Shown here: one piece after another, positions 45,871 through 57,089 of the stretch | How positions within the stretch are numbered: the first letter of the stretch is position 1 | How the letters are laid out: each line of letters starts with the position of its first letter | Assembly: GCA_013368325.1 (NCBI GenBank) | Contig: JAACJK010000001.1 | Location: forward strand, 310,001-374,000 | Length of the DNA stretch: 64,000 nt | Source of the DNA: Ephemerocybe angulata | Lineage: Eukaryota; Basidiomycota; Agaricomycetes; Agaricales; Psathyrellaceae | Direction: 5' to 3' | The notes under the pieces: generated by a model | Database searches by the model: none | What the model was told of the DNA's origin: nothing | What the model saw: only the letters and a program-made list of their open reading frames with translations | Position numbers and translations under genes: made by a program

Positions 45871-46547
45871 CTACTGAACAACGGGGAGCGTGTACAGCTC
45901 AATCTGGGTGCAACCAGAAGGGCCGTCAGCGGGGTTTACCTTATAGTAGACCTATAATTTATAAACCGACATCAGTATCAGAAAGGTACAGCCCGGCCTT
46001 GTAACATATCAACGCCTACCTCTTTCTGTGCCCCACATAAATAAAAGCCGCCAGTCCAATTAAAGATGATGTGAGCTCCCAACTGGGAGTTCTCCGAGTT
46101 CGACTGGAGGCCAAAGGTGCTGTAGCTCGCGCACTTGTTTGAGCTCGAGCCAAAGACGGTGCCGAACTGCCCGAATGTCGCGCAGGTTCCAGTCCCACTC
46201 TGCAGGGTATTGACAAGGGCGCGGTAGGCCTGGCCTGAGGGTCCGGACACGGGATCGACAGCGACGAGTTGGCCTTGTTTAAAGTAGAACTTGGCGATGG
46301 GCCCGGTTCCGGTGAGGATTGAGAAGTAGTTGCTTCCTCCGTTGAGGCGTACGGGCTTTCAAGAATGAGTTGCTACTTATGCTTTGCGATGTATTCTTGT
46401 GGAACTTACCAGGAAGTTGACCCCGGCGGAGTCAGGTCCTGTAGCGATCAGGTAGAACAGAGGTGTGTCGGCTCCGGGGATGGTGACCGCGGACACGAGA
46501 GAGCAGGCTGCGGCGGTGAGGAGAGCGAGATATCCAGTGAGCTTCAT
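45871..46547 (-). CDS. Secreted protein of unknown function (184 aa)
   Basis: Three exons join in phase 0: 46547-46410, 46355-46020 and 45951-45871. The start MKLTGYLALLTAAACSLVSA is a signal peptide. The mature protein is small, Ser/Thr/Gly-rich, with four Cys (CATFGQF, KCASY, YLCGAQ, SGCTQIE) that could form two disulfides, and segments such as DTPLFYLIATG and NWTGGFYLCG that suggest a compact beta-rich fold. I recognise no named family. A TATAAA box on the minus strand at 46616-46611, about 65 bp before the ATG, supports the start. Confidence 0.8.
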
Positions 46548-46610
46548 GGTTGGGGAAGAGAGGATTGGGGATTTGTCTCGTTTGTTAAGTGAAGGTGAAG
46601 GCTTGAGCCA

Positions 46611-46616
46611 TTTATA
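46611..46616 (-). promoter_or_regulatory. TATA box of the secreted protein gene
   Basis: TATAAA on the minus strand, 64 bp upstream of the start codon at 46547. Confidence 0.55.
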
Positions 46617-46794
46617 TTGCTTCACCCAGTGATATTCATCCTCTGGGAGGCGGGCATAGTCGCGCGTGAGATCTCATTACATACCCCCTACCCTTCTAGA
46701 AAGCAAAGGTATGTAAGGCTTTAACAAGGCACAGTTTCAGAGTTCAATCTCCTCCATTCCGATTGAAATGGAGCCTTCATGGAGCTGTCGTTAG

Positions 46795-47234
46795 ATGGGT
46801 AGAACTCGATTTGGTAAAAGACCCCGGAAAAGTACCGTCACGCGTCACACAACCGCATCAGCTCGTTGCTTTCGCGCCTCCTATGCCCGCCCCCTCCCCC
46901 CACAGACACCCTCCGACTGTCTAATTCGAGGCCCTTGGGCCGAGCCTGAGATGAGCGGCAAGGAGGCTGGCCGTGGGACCCACGTATTGCGAAGCGGTCT
47001 TGCATCGGGGGGCAGTGGGACCCTCCCCGAAGTATTGCGGGGCCCCCCCGAAGGGAGGGGTGCGATGCTGAGCGGGAGGGAGCTATCCATGTGAGAATGT
47101 GGGGTTGTCGCGAATGAAAAGGACCTGTACTCACCGATAACCCTACCACAGGGCTCCATTTACGGTGGGAAGCGCCCACCATCCGCGCTTGATGTGACCG
47201 TGACCGGGGCTTTTCCAAATCGAGTTCTACCCAT
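46795..47234. mobile_element. Short inverted-repeat element (440 bp), no target duplication seen
   Basis: The first 20 bases, ATGGGTAGAACTCGATTTGG, return as an exact inverted repeat at 47215-47234, and similarity continues inward (about 33 bases with few mismatches, ending CCCCGG). There is no coding content. The interior has smaller inverted repeats around CCCGAAGTATTGCGGGG. Flanks show no clear duplication, so it is either old or ended differently than assumed. Confidence 0.6.
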
Positions 47235-47655
47235 CGTATGTAGACTCGCCTTCATGGGCCCCCGGAGCAGCTAGCGAAACGCCCATGGTGGGTACATTCG
47301 CCTGGGGTGCAGTGATTCAAGAGCGCCCTCGACTTGGCCGACCGCCCGAAGACTCGAGGGACGAGACTCGCTAAGCGGTTTGCCCAGCGCGCTCTCGTCG
47401 TCTCGCCCGACGATGACTATCCATCCGGTTCCGACCATGTTCTGATATTATGGTGTGGCGTCGTGGACTCGACTATGGATGTATCAGTTGCAATGGAATG
47501 AACACGATACGGATCGACGTGCCCTTCTGATGTTCCCTCCGTTCATAACCTAAACTGGTACAAAACCTATTGACGCGGGGTGATATCTGCTAAGTACGAA
47601 CATCCTCAGTCTTATATATAGCACACGTCGAGCTAGAAGTTGCCTGGCTTCCCTA
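47235..47655. other. Intergenic region
   Basis: No gene recognised; probably 3' flank of the membrane protein gene. Confidence 0.4.
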
Positions 47656-48941
47656 CTAGCTCTGCGTAACTCCATGACCAGTGTGTTGGGATACACCTCT
47701 CGGGTTCTCCCTTCTCCACTTCCTCATAGCTCGAGCGTCGAACACACCGATCGTAAAGAGCACAACCGACTCGAACGCCGCAAGGCCGATGGTCACCCAC
47801 CGCAAAATGCTCTCCCACTGTTTCTCGTGGCTCCGATATTGCGACCCCAGAAACGTGGTCAAAATGACGCACCCGACCCAGCATCCAACCATCACCACAA
47901 CCGCGAACAAGGCCAATCGACGGGGACGATTACCCTTTGAAGACCGATTATGGAGAACGGCAAGCATATGGTAGGTAATGGTGATTCCGTAGGTCGATAT
48001 GGTGAACCACGAAGAAGGGGAAGGGGATATGACGTCGACCAGGAATGCAGATGTTGAGACTGCGATGGAGATTGAGTGCAGCGGCTGGCCACGGAGCTCG
48101 GTGAACCACCTCGATCCGAATAGGGCAACGAGGTGATAGCCAGAAATTAGGATCCCAGCAAAGAAGAGTACTGCAGCGACGATCGTGAAGGCCAGGTCAA
48201 ATTTGTAGCAGAGCATGACGAGGGATATCCCTGCCACACCCGATGCGATGAACTGGAGGATCATGCAGAAAACGACGCGTGCTTCGAGGGTGGGCCTGTG
48301 TACGGGGATGTGGATTGAGAAGTGACACGCCAACGCGGCGTTGACTGCTGCGATTGCTGCGACAGTGAGGTTGAGCGCCACTGCAAGGAGGCCGAGCATG
48401 AGGCCCAGTGAGTACGCCGAGTAAAGCGTACGGCCGGGGTTCCGGACATCTTCTGGGAAAAGGACCACGTTCAGTGGGTCGCTGGATAGAATGTCGTTCA
48501 TAAACGACAAAACAGCGGCTTGGACGCCTCCCGTGAAGGTTGACTGAGGTTTGTTTTAAGTTGTCAGCAGCAGATCGGACGATGACCACTGGACGAGCAA
48601 GATCTTACAATCATAATAATGCTTGTGAACTGGTTATAGAACGTCGTATAGTATCCTCGAGGGTCTGTTTCCCGATCAAGCTCAATGAAAAATATACTCA
48701 AAGGGATTGCGACTCACCCGATTCCCAAGGAGCCAGAACGACACTCTGTCGGGCATATGGTGTTGCTGAGTACGATGAGGCAGGCACCGCCGATTTCCTC
48801 TTCTCGTCTATTGCCAACGTTGCATCTGTATCCTCCTTCCTGTGCCTAGTATCTGTCAATCAGTGTTAACGATCTGGCCTCCGGAGCTCAAGACGAAGCA
48901 CAACAGGTGTGCCTGCCTACCTTTCGCTTCTACGTCCATTG
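47656..48941 (-). CDS. Multi-pass membrane protein (365 aa), function unknown
   Basis: Four exons join in phase: 48941-48923, 48852-48718, 48664-48609 and 48543-47656. The N-terminus (MDVEAKDTRHRKEDTDA) is polar and cytosolic in character. About six or seven hydrophobic segments follow, for example LYSAYSLGLMLGLLAVALNL, ARVVFCMILQFIASGVAGIS, FTIVAAVLFFAGILISGYH, and ITYHMLAVLH before LALFAVVVMVGCWVGCVILT. A short charged C-tail ends the protein. Such proteins form large unnamed families in Agaricomycetes. A relic of a paralogue is at 50395-50600. Confidence 0.85.
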
Positions 48942-49154
48942 TTCAGGTGGTGAGGGGGAAGATGAAGAGCGATACGAGGAAGTGGAGACCTTTATGTTAC
49001 CACAGGCCACCATAAGCAGCATCCGAGAAGGCTTCCAAGTATCCTGTTCATTAGACTGGTCATTGGCTCCCCAGGTCACAGGGTGACAGCATGGTGTGCG
49101 GCGTGAGTCCTCCTCGAGGATAGACTGAATGAGATCCTTAGTGGCCCCATCCAG

Positions 49155-49821
49155 TACTGACAGGACCCCGGAATATACCCCTCGATGATAGATCCTCCAG
49201 AGGGGGTCCTGTCCGGATAAATTTGGGCCAAAACAGACCCCAAATGTCCGGATAAAAATCCAGGTCTCCCGGGCTCCTGGCGTCCGTGTCCGGACGCCAG
49301 ATCCAGCCCAAATATTTCAATTTTTTCGTGATTTTCTGGATTTTTCTCGTTTCTTGGCGCTAATGTCGAATTTCGCGTTGATTGAGCGCACTTGCACCAC
49401 AGGAAGTCCTGGTGGCGGCTAAAATCAATGTAACAAGCCCCTCACATCGCCAAACTTGAACACCCAGGGGACCAAGCACTACAAAAAGGAAGTTTTCTGA
49501 GGGTATCGAGTATTCTCTCACCACAAAATGTCAGTAAAAAGGGTTTCGAAAAGGTTGGCATCCACAGGGTTCGAACTTGGACAGATTTTGGTCTGGGCCT
49601 ATCACCTGTGTGCAGGGCAAAATCCACTGGGCCACTTGTCCGGATTGTCGATCTACCTCCAAGTGCCTCAGGACCCAAATGTCCGGACTACCGATCTGAG
49701 TAGGTTCAGCTTTTGACCCCAAATGTCCGGATAAAAATCTGGCTCCCGCCGCCTTCGGCGGCGGTTTTGTCTGGATTGTGCATCTATCATATATAGGGTA
49801 TATTCCGGGGTCCTGTACTGA
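49155..49821. mobile_element. Inverted-repeat element (655 bp) with 6-bp target duplication
   Basis: The 20 bases CAGGACCCCGGAATATACCC at 49161-49180 are repeated exactly in inverted orientation at 49796-49815. TACTGA flanks both ends (49155-49160 and 49816-49821). Subterminal copies of TGTCCGGA occur near both ends (about 49240, 49682, 49727). There is no transposase. The interior holds a tRNA-like module on the minus strand (A box 49634-49624, B box 49577-49567). Non-autonomous DNA transposon; the superfamily is not clear from a 6-bp duplication. Confidence 0.8.
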
Positions 49822-50394
49822 CTCACCATACTCTAGCTATCCGAATTTCGTGTGATGTGTTGCCGATCACCTCGTGCAATCCTTGCGTTTGCACATATCG
49901 GTGTTTATGGGCGCTTAATCGAACAAAGGTTAATGAAAAGCAATACGTTCGGGGCGAGTATTCCACTGACCGAGGCGTAGAAGAATAGACGCACTTCATG
50001 AAGAAGAAGGACTCCATGTTCATGCAGGCTTCTTGATTGCAGCAGACCCCTAGATGATTCACAGGGCACGAGGCAAATAAGCGCCGAAGGCTAATCAATA
50101 CAGCGGCATGCACCGATTAGCGTGACAGGGGTACCTTGCAATTTACCCTCGGTGGGACTGCGTGGAACGTTCTATTATTCTTCGGGAGCGTCTTAGTCCT
50201 CTTTTCATCTCCTGGCGCTGTCAATGGACGCAATGGATTATAGAATTGTCAGGGAAGCGGGGGGGATCGGTATCTGCGGGCACTTGAGTCATTCACTGGA
50301 ACGCTCGAGATTCGAGTCCCTATGTGGCACCCAGGTAGGCTTGAAGAGGAAGAACCTTCCGAACTCTGGGTGCTTCCTCGTCCATCTCACCATC

Positions 50395-50600
50395 ATCCGA
50401 AGATCGTGCACCGCAATCGCCCACAAGCAGCTCCAAGCAAGAGAACCCCAGACTCATCCGTCTCAAACCCCACTGCTCCCACCAGGGCGGTAAAAGCGGC
50501 ACCGAATAGCGCAATGCCCCGCACATGCTTTTCCCTCGTGTACCGCCTGTCCAGAACTACGAGGATATGATACGTGATCATGAGTGTGATTCCGTCCATG
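50395..50600 (-). pseudogene. Relic of the multi-pass membrane protein family
   Basis: The translation GITLMITYHILVVLDRR, then a basic loop and IALFGAAFTALVGAVGFETDE, matches the sixth and seventh membrane segments of the gene at 47656-48941 (GITITYHMLAVLHNR...LALFAVVVMVGC). No other part of the gene is seen nearby. Confidence 0.7.
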
Positions 50601-50723
50601 CAAATTGTGAATCAAGACGTGGGGTCGGTGATACGACGTCGATTAGGACACGAAAGTTAAAGTCTGATTCTTACTCACTAACGCTCATCCACACACAAAC
50701 ATTACTTATCTGCAAGACTGAGT

Positions 50724-51660
50724 TCACCGCAGCCCCCACGCGTCCTTAACCAATGCAGAGGCCCTCTCCGCCGCTATGACATACGCAGTAGGGACATATG
50801 GCTACAAAACGTAAAGCATATCAGCAGCGATTGTGCCAACGTCTCCATCGACACTCACGATAACGCTCGCATCCACGACCCTCAGCCCCCTCGCACCGCG
50901 TACTCTCAGCTGACTATCCACGACCCCACCGTCCTTCGCAAAGGACGCCGTCCCAACGATAGTGCCTTACAGGCCCAGGCCCGGCCCAAAAGCCGCGGCT
51001 AAGGCCCGGCTTTGGGCGGCCAAGGCCCACCGAAATCCTGGGCCAAGCCTTGAGCCCCCAAATTGGTCGGGCCCGGCTCGGCTCACGGCTTAGGCCGCGG
51101 CTTTTGTATACGATTTTTTCTAATGAATCTGGGTCACAGTCAGTAAATCTTTGTATTGAACTACTATATGTATCAGTGTAGTGCTCTGAAATAAATTTTC
51201 CGTTCAAAATGAGCATTGCAACAGCCGGGAATTGAACCGAGAATCTCTTCAACATATTTCCGACGACTCAACCACTGCACCAAGGCGCCATATAATATTT
51301 TCTGGCTGACCAAGGCCTAAGCCGCGGCTTTTTGGCGCGCGGAATTTTGAGCCGGGCCTTGAGCCCAGCCCGGCCCTACTGCCAAATTGAGTAAGGCCCG
51401 GCTCGGCTCGGCCTCTAAGGGCCCGGCTTGGCCCGGCTCGCGGCTTTGGGCCCGAGCCTGTAAGGCACTACCCAACGACGTGCGAGTAAAAAATGGAGAG
51501 CGCCCTAATTTTCGCCTCGAACTCTTCGGCGGCTAGAACGTCAGGATCGGGGCCTAGGAACCCAGTAATGTATGGCCCGGCGGAGATGTTCGCTGCAGAC
51601 GGAGACGTGAAAGCAGAGGTATCAGCCTTCAGGGGCCCCTGGGCTTGTATGGAAGTAAAG
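50724..51660 (-). pseudogene. C-terminal part of a GMC oxidoreductase, interrupted by a transposon
   Basis: GMC flavoenzymes (for example aryl-alcohol oxidases) generate peroxide for lignin breakdown. The right part reads GPDPDVLAAEEFEAKIRALS, then FYSHVVG, where the inverted-repeat element 50960-51470 begins; after the element the frame resumes TASFAKDGGVVDSQLRV and GLRVVDASVI, then a 57-nt intron and PYVPTAYVIAAERASALV with a stop at 50724-50726. The frame is preserved exactly across the target duplication. The catalytic His of the HxVGTA motif is present, but the usual H-T-Q of the last motif is missing. The FAD-binding N-terminal half is absent; upstream DNA belongs to the duplicated SRA segment. 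Confidence 0.85.
50952..51478. mobile_element. hAT-type miniature element (511 bp) with 8-bp target duplication
   Basis: The terminal inverted repeat TAGTGCCTTACAGGC is exact at 50960-50974 and 51456-51470, and GC-rich repeats of GGCCCGGC/AGCCGCGGC extend inward on both sides. CCCAACGA flanks both ends (50952-50959, 51471-51478). An 8-bp duplication and this type of end fit the hAT superfamily. There is no transposase. The interior contains a tRNA-like module on the minus strand: A box TGGTGCAGTGG (51282-51272) and B box GGTTCAATTCC (51238-51228), 44 bp start to start as in tRNA genes. Confidence 0.9.
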
Positions 51661-51665
51661 CGCTG

Positions 51666-53100
51666 GTGAGATTCTCGGGGTATAGGATATTGGCAAGTCT
51701 GGGAATGAGGTTCGGGTCGGAGTCCACAGGAAAACTTGAGAGAGCGGAGGCAAGCCTGAATAAGCGCCGAATTTCGACACTCCGGTAGATCCGCGCAAGT
51801 CGGACCATTATCCTGGGAATACATGACTAATCCAATATCCAACATCCCTTCCTCCATACGCTGCTTGCACTTGGACCACCCCCTTTTCCAATGGGCTTTC
51901 TCAAGAGATCGATAAAGAACCTTCAGAAAAGAGAGCCGTAGGTTTAGCAATAAATTGGTGCTCCCCCCTCTGAGTTTCCACCACGCAGGGCTAAGTTTGG
52001 CGCAATTCATGGCGTTGAAGTGTTCTCGAAGTACGAAAGTCGCGAGGAGCTCTTTATCGAAGGAGTACACGGTATCACTGAAGGCGGAATTCATGGGAGG
52101 GCGAATGAAGGCGCGTTTTCGATTGTAGTGTGAGGATCTTAATGTTGTCCTCGATCTGCGATTAACTTGCAATAGAGCGGGAAGGTATGACGACGACGAC
52201 GATAGAGGAGAAATCATGTACGCCGTGTTGCTTGTTTGCAATGCCTCAGCTGACCCCTATTGCTAGCTACTACACCGGCGAAGGTGCATTTATTCATCGA
52301 TCTGGTTCCACTTTTATTGATATCGCTCGGCAGGCGGGCATTCGAGAACTTCGGAACTGCAGATCAAGGATCAGGAATGGGTTAGGGGCAATGCCGCCCT
52401 ACGCGTGCGTAGCATCCGAACCACAACCACCACATACTCATTCCATATAGACGTCGAAACAGCGCAACCTCCCAGTACGAGTGATACGGTCGCACGTCCT
52501 GCGCTCCCGATACGCACCAGCGTCGGGGTACCGCTACGACGGCCTGTACAAGGTCATCAAGGTGATGAGGCTTCCCTCGTCCAGCAGAACTGACTCACCC
52601 ATCGCCACCCCCAGGCAGAGCAAATTGTAGGGAACTCGGGGCACGCTGTGTGCCGGTTCATCCTGGAGGTGGGCGGGCACCCTCGTACTCATGCACGTGT
52701 CTCTGGCTGACATCATGTACGTCTAAAGCGACTTCCAGGTCAGGGAAGCCTCCCAGGGGATGACGGGGACGTCAAGCACCCTGTCGCTTCGTCTTCCCGT
52801 CCCCCCGTCTCCTCGTCCTCCTCTTCCTCTCTGCCTCGTCGCGACCCCGTACTCGCGGCGCCCAAGCGGTCGATAGCCAAGATGCGCAAGGGTAAGGCGA
52901 GGGAGTCGGCGGAGATCGGGGGCATACAGTTCAAGTATGAGGGCGGGACGAGTCCTGTCAAGACGGAGCCGGTGGCATCGAGCTTCGGCCTGGGCATAGG
53001 GCAGAGGCTCCCGCCGGCACCGGCCCCGGTGAGGGAAGAGGCGATCAGTATAAGGCGCATCCGGTTCCTGGGTTTCGATGAGTGCGCCGTGACCAAAAAA
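51666..53100 (+). repeat. Segmental duplication, left copy (partner about 61006-62440)
   Basis: About 1.43 kb nearly identical to 61006-62440 in the same orientation, with scattered substitutions and small indels. It carries the SRA-domain gene. Its left border joins the GMC oxidoreductase remnant. Confidence 0.9.
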
Positions 53101-53124
53101 CGAACTTTCAGCGTTTTTTCATAG
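51970..53124 (+). pseudogene. SRA-domain protein, copy 1, broken
   Basis: The same exons as the intact copy at 61169-62447 can be followed (SRA core FGAIHGVEVF, ANEGAFSIVV, GYRYDGLYKVIK and RLPGDDGDV). Differences break it: a six-C run at 51963-51968 instead of five puts the first exon out of frame with its ATG, a further small indel lies near 51860, and the last exon has a deletion after APAPVREE that replaces the conserved end by a different tail stopping at 53124. Most likely non-functional unless an alternative first exon exists. Confidence 0.75.
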
Positions 53125-56100
53125 GTGTCTATTCCCACGGCATCCTCCATTATCGGCCCCGGCGAGCAGAGGGACATACGTCCCCCTACCCACCGGAGCC
53201 GTGGAGGTATACTACTGACTACTAATACATGCAGGTACGACGACGACGTGGAGAGATAACGACGACAGACAAGACACGGCGGCAACGAGCGGAGACATAG
53301 AGACGGTAAGGGAGTGCAACATGGCTACTGAGGGTCCTCCGTTCTCCAGGCTATATACCCTACGTGACGTGACTGTAACAGGCTGCCACGTCCTCCTTGC
53401 TGCCACGTCTTGCTGCCAAGCTCTGGGCGTGCTTATCCTCCTCGCTCCCGCTGTCATCCTGAAACCTGTGGTATGTCCTCCTCTCCCTCTCCGCCTTGCT
53501 CCCTCCTCTATTCCTAAATACCCCTGCCATTGCAAGTACCAGTTGCAATGATTAGAGGCATTTAGGCATCCAGGAGGGGCCTCTGGCTCACCCTCTCTGA
53601 GCAGATTCTCCTGGTCATTTACATCCTGTTACGTCTTCCACTGATGAGTTCGGCTCCGGTTTGCTTTGCTCTTCTGTGATCATCACTCACTTCTCACCCT
53701 CTTGCAGGTTGTGTTCTCAGTGTTTCCTCAGAGCTACGAGTGTGTCGATACTGGCAGTATGTATAGATAGATAGCCTGTAATGAACTGTTTTTCCAATTA
53801 CCGTCTCTGCATCTCGTTCAGCTCAGAATCGCCTGGGCTCGCTTAATTCGCTCCCGCTCGGAGTCTGTCGTGAAGCGAGAAACCTCTGGCTCTGACAAAT
53901 TCTTCTTCTTGAGCATTACCCCCACTCGTTGCCCAGCGGCGGCACGAGGGTGGCCTGACCCTGGCCAATTATTCTTCTTTCATCCCCCACCATTTACCCG
54001 CTCCCCAGATGACTTGTCCCCTCGTCCTCCGTGTCTCCAGGCGTCGTCGCCTTCGGCAGACGTGGTTTCTTCTTCTTCAGCCTGCTCTCCAACTCGTCGT
54101 CGCACCCAGGACCATTACCCATTTATTATTCGCTCCACCAACACGTCTCGAAACGCTCGCCATCGACCACGACGTTGACGGTTCAGGCAAGTAATATTTC
54201 GGGCCTCGAGCATCTGCATTGTGCTGATGACACGGGTTCACAGATACGCCCCTCGACATCGTCCCCTATTCTTGGTACGTCAAAGCAATGCTCTCGTCAT
54301 CTAACCAGCTCTCCGCTCTCCGCTGTTTTCCGGATTCATTTCCATTGCTACATTGCCATGCAGATCCAGGTCCACCACAGTTCTGCGCACCGCTTCAGAG
54401 AGCTGTTCGCAGTACGTCTCAGGCATCCCCAAAAATCGGACCCCACTGAAACATTCCGCAGGTTGGCCGCGTCGTTCGCCGTCCCAGGCATCGTTCTCAG
54501 TACCACGACCAACGGCCCATGCTCGCTCCGCTCGCCGGAAAGATTTCTATTGCGGAACGGCCACCACCAATCAACTTCCCTGCCCGACGTATGACTTACC
54601 AGAACCCGGCCCCTCAAAATGGCAACCACATCTACGAGGAGATGCCGGAGCGTTGTAGACACCGGGCCTGCCCCTCTCGCGGGAAGAATTTCTGTTGCGG
54701 AATGACCGTCATCGCCGCTCCCCATCCACACCGGTCTACTCGACGCCCTCGTGTCCTCTGCCGCTCGCTTCGCTCGCGGGAGCCATTTCCGTCGTCTTCG
54801 CGCCACCGACGTCGGTCAGATTTGGCAAGTCGATTGCATCCTATCAATTTGGTGACATTGCTGATCATGTCGAAATTCTGACAGGCTCGCGAAGAATAGG
54901 CTCGCTCTGCTCGCAGGCCTGCGCCCCGTCCCGAAGCATCTAGCTGGCCCTACCCCAGGTCAGTAGCACCGTCCTCTCGGCAGACCCGTGTTCATTCAAA
55001 TTAAACAGGTCGGTCGCGGGAAATCGATCCATACATACATTGTCGATCGACGCGCCAGGATTACCAAACACGTTCACCAGCAAGGCATTCCTTTCGTCAC
55101 CCCCGGTAAGTCACATCTGATCAGTTCATCATTCGAAATACTAATTCCAGCATGATAGGCACGTTCGCGGGGAGCCGATCCATATATACTTTGCCTTCGG
55201 AGCTCGTACGTAGTTCTCTGGAGTTTGCTCAGGGTCTGCCGACATTGCCATCCTTTGCGCGACTGTGACGCTGGAATGCCGTCAACTCCGTTGGCTGTTT
55301 GATTAATACCTACCTACGTTACGGTTCTCGCGCCGTAACCCTGCGCACGGATATGTCGCTACCCACACGGTTCCCAGTCGCGCCGTAAACCCGCGCACGG
55401 ATATGTCCCCGCCCGCATCAGTGACGAACGTAAAGCCTCTTCAGAGCGTCGCTATACATACGGTAAATTTATGTTGAGTCAGAGCACAATTTAGCTATCG
55501 CGCAATATACCTGTTTACCCCGAAATTCGAAAAATCCCATCGGAAACAAGAAAGCAATGCCTAAGCGCCGGGCGCTTAACTCAGAAATACGTTTTGCACC
55601 ATACGACCGCAGATTAGGTCCTCATTAGTGAGCGTATACGGCCAAGGGATACATACACAGTACCCGTGTTGTCTCCCACAGGCTTAAGTTTGAGATATGG
55701 ATGACAGGGGTACGATGTACGGACCCGGTGCGGCGCCCAGTCCAGATCTGCGTCAAACGGGAACACCGCAGGGATGCCCAGAAGGCCTTGTAGGCTCGTC
55801 TTCTCGTCAGGCCGTAAGATTAAATACATTCTCATGCCAAGTGGTGAGAGAGTAAGCTAACCGAAGAGGAGCATTATCGTTGACCAACGGGTCGGATACG
55901 TACACCTGGATACACACTAACATACCCGGCATTTAACACCTCCCCCTTTCCCAGTGTTCCTATTGCAGAATCAGAAACTATGGCTGGCTCTAGTCAAAGG
56001 GGTATACTTACTGATATGTCTATGGTATGAACGTGGCGCGATGACGCGCATTGAAACTTGATTGAAACGCGTCATTTCCCAAATTTAAAATAAGCGCCCA

Positions 56101-57060
56101 AACACGTTGAGCGCAATACCGTCCTCACATGCATATCTAGAGACTCATAGATACCCATATCACACGTATATATACTCTCAGCTGACACATGAATGTGGTT
56201 GAGAGCCCAAGTTGACAGAGACGCTCACCAATTGGATCTCGATGAATTCATGCAACGCTCCTCCTCCTGGCCGCACGGACTCGCACAACGGCACTTGCAC
56301 CAATCCAACATATTAGCTGGTGACATATCTGTCAGATATAGCCGAGAGAACCGTCAGGGTGAATGTTCATATAGCGCCTCGGGTATCCAAGTCGAAAATT
56401 TCGTTGACGTCGAGTTTGTGGACTGGAATAGGACGGCGATGAGATAGACCCGAAATACGCATCGTAGAATGAATCTGGAGTATTCTTAGATAGCCTTACC
56501 TCACGTAGGTACGTACTCAGACCATGTAACGTCCTCCGATTGCGCCAAGGCGCTCTCGATGAGTTTGAGCGAGCATGCAGATGCGTGTGCGCGCAGACGC
56601 GTCTATCGCACAACACAGCACCATTGAGGTTTGAACGCGCACAGGGAACCTCCAATACCCCACCCCTATGCTACCCTATGCTGGGAGCCAGCCCCCCATT
56701 CCATCCCATAGCCTCATCTTTACCAAATGCTCGATGAAACGAGTGCTCGGTCCCCTCCTCCTCATCACCCCATTCAACGCAAATGAGCCCATTCAAAGTA
56801 CCACATCCCGCGACTTCTTCGGCTTGGCACGCTCGGTAGCGTGCCATCACTTGACAACAGACAGCTGATATGACTGCTAGGCTGGTTCCTGAGGGAAGAT
56901 TGAGCGAAGAGCGAATCGGCGCAGAGGGATACGCACGTAAAGCGGGCGCTGGGCCGTCTTGGACTCTTCGTATTCGCGGTTCCGTGCATCCGACCGGTTG
57001 CGGGCTAAGATAACTTACGTTCTCTGGGTCCCGAGACCCGCCGAGGAGGGCGGCTCAGAT
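53125..57060. other. Repeat-rich region without recognised protein gene
   Basis: No domain-bearing frame found. The region has intron-like intervals on the plus strand (for example GTAAGTCACATC... to CTAATTCCAG, about 55109-55152) and tandem duplications. These are a unit with TTTCTRTTGCGGAA near 54545 and 54690, a roughly 46-bp unit with CGCCGTAA and GCGCACGGATATGTC at 55321 and 55367, and a GATCCATA unit near 55020 and 55165. A 17-bp palindrome TAAGCGCCGGGCGCTTA lies at 55562-55578. Part may be transposon remnant or a spliced non-coding transcript like the next locus. Confidence 0.4.
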
Positions 57061-57061
57061 G

Positions 57062-57067
57062 TATAAA
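57062..57067 (+). promoter_or_regulatory. TATA box of the multi-intron transcript
   Basis: TATAAA followed after about 50 bp by a C/T-rich stretch with TCACATACC; the first intron-like unit begins near 57226. Confidence 0.5.
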
Positions 57068-57089
57068 GGTGAAGGGGGCTGAGTGGGTT

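Noticed and set aside
51225..51292. A possible tRNA gene inside the hAT-like element
   Set aside because: A and B boxes are present, but acceptor and T arms do not pair properly; treated as a tRNA-like module.
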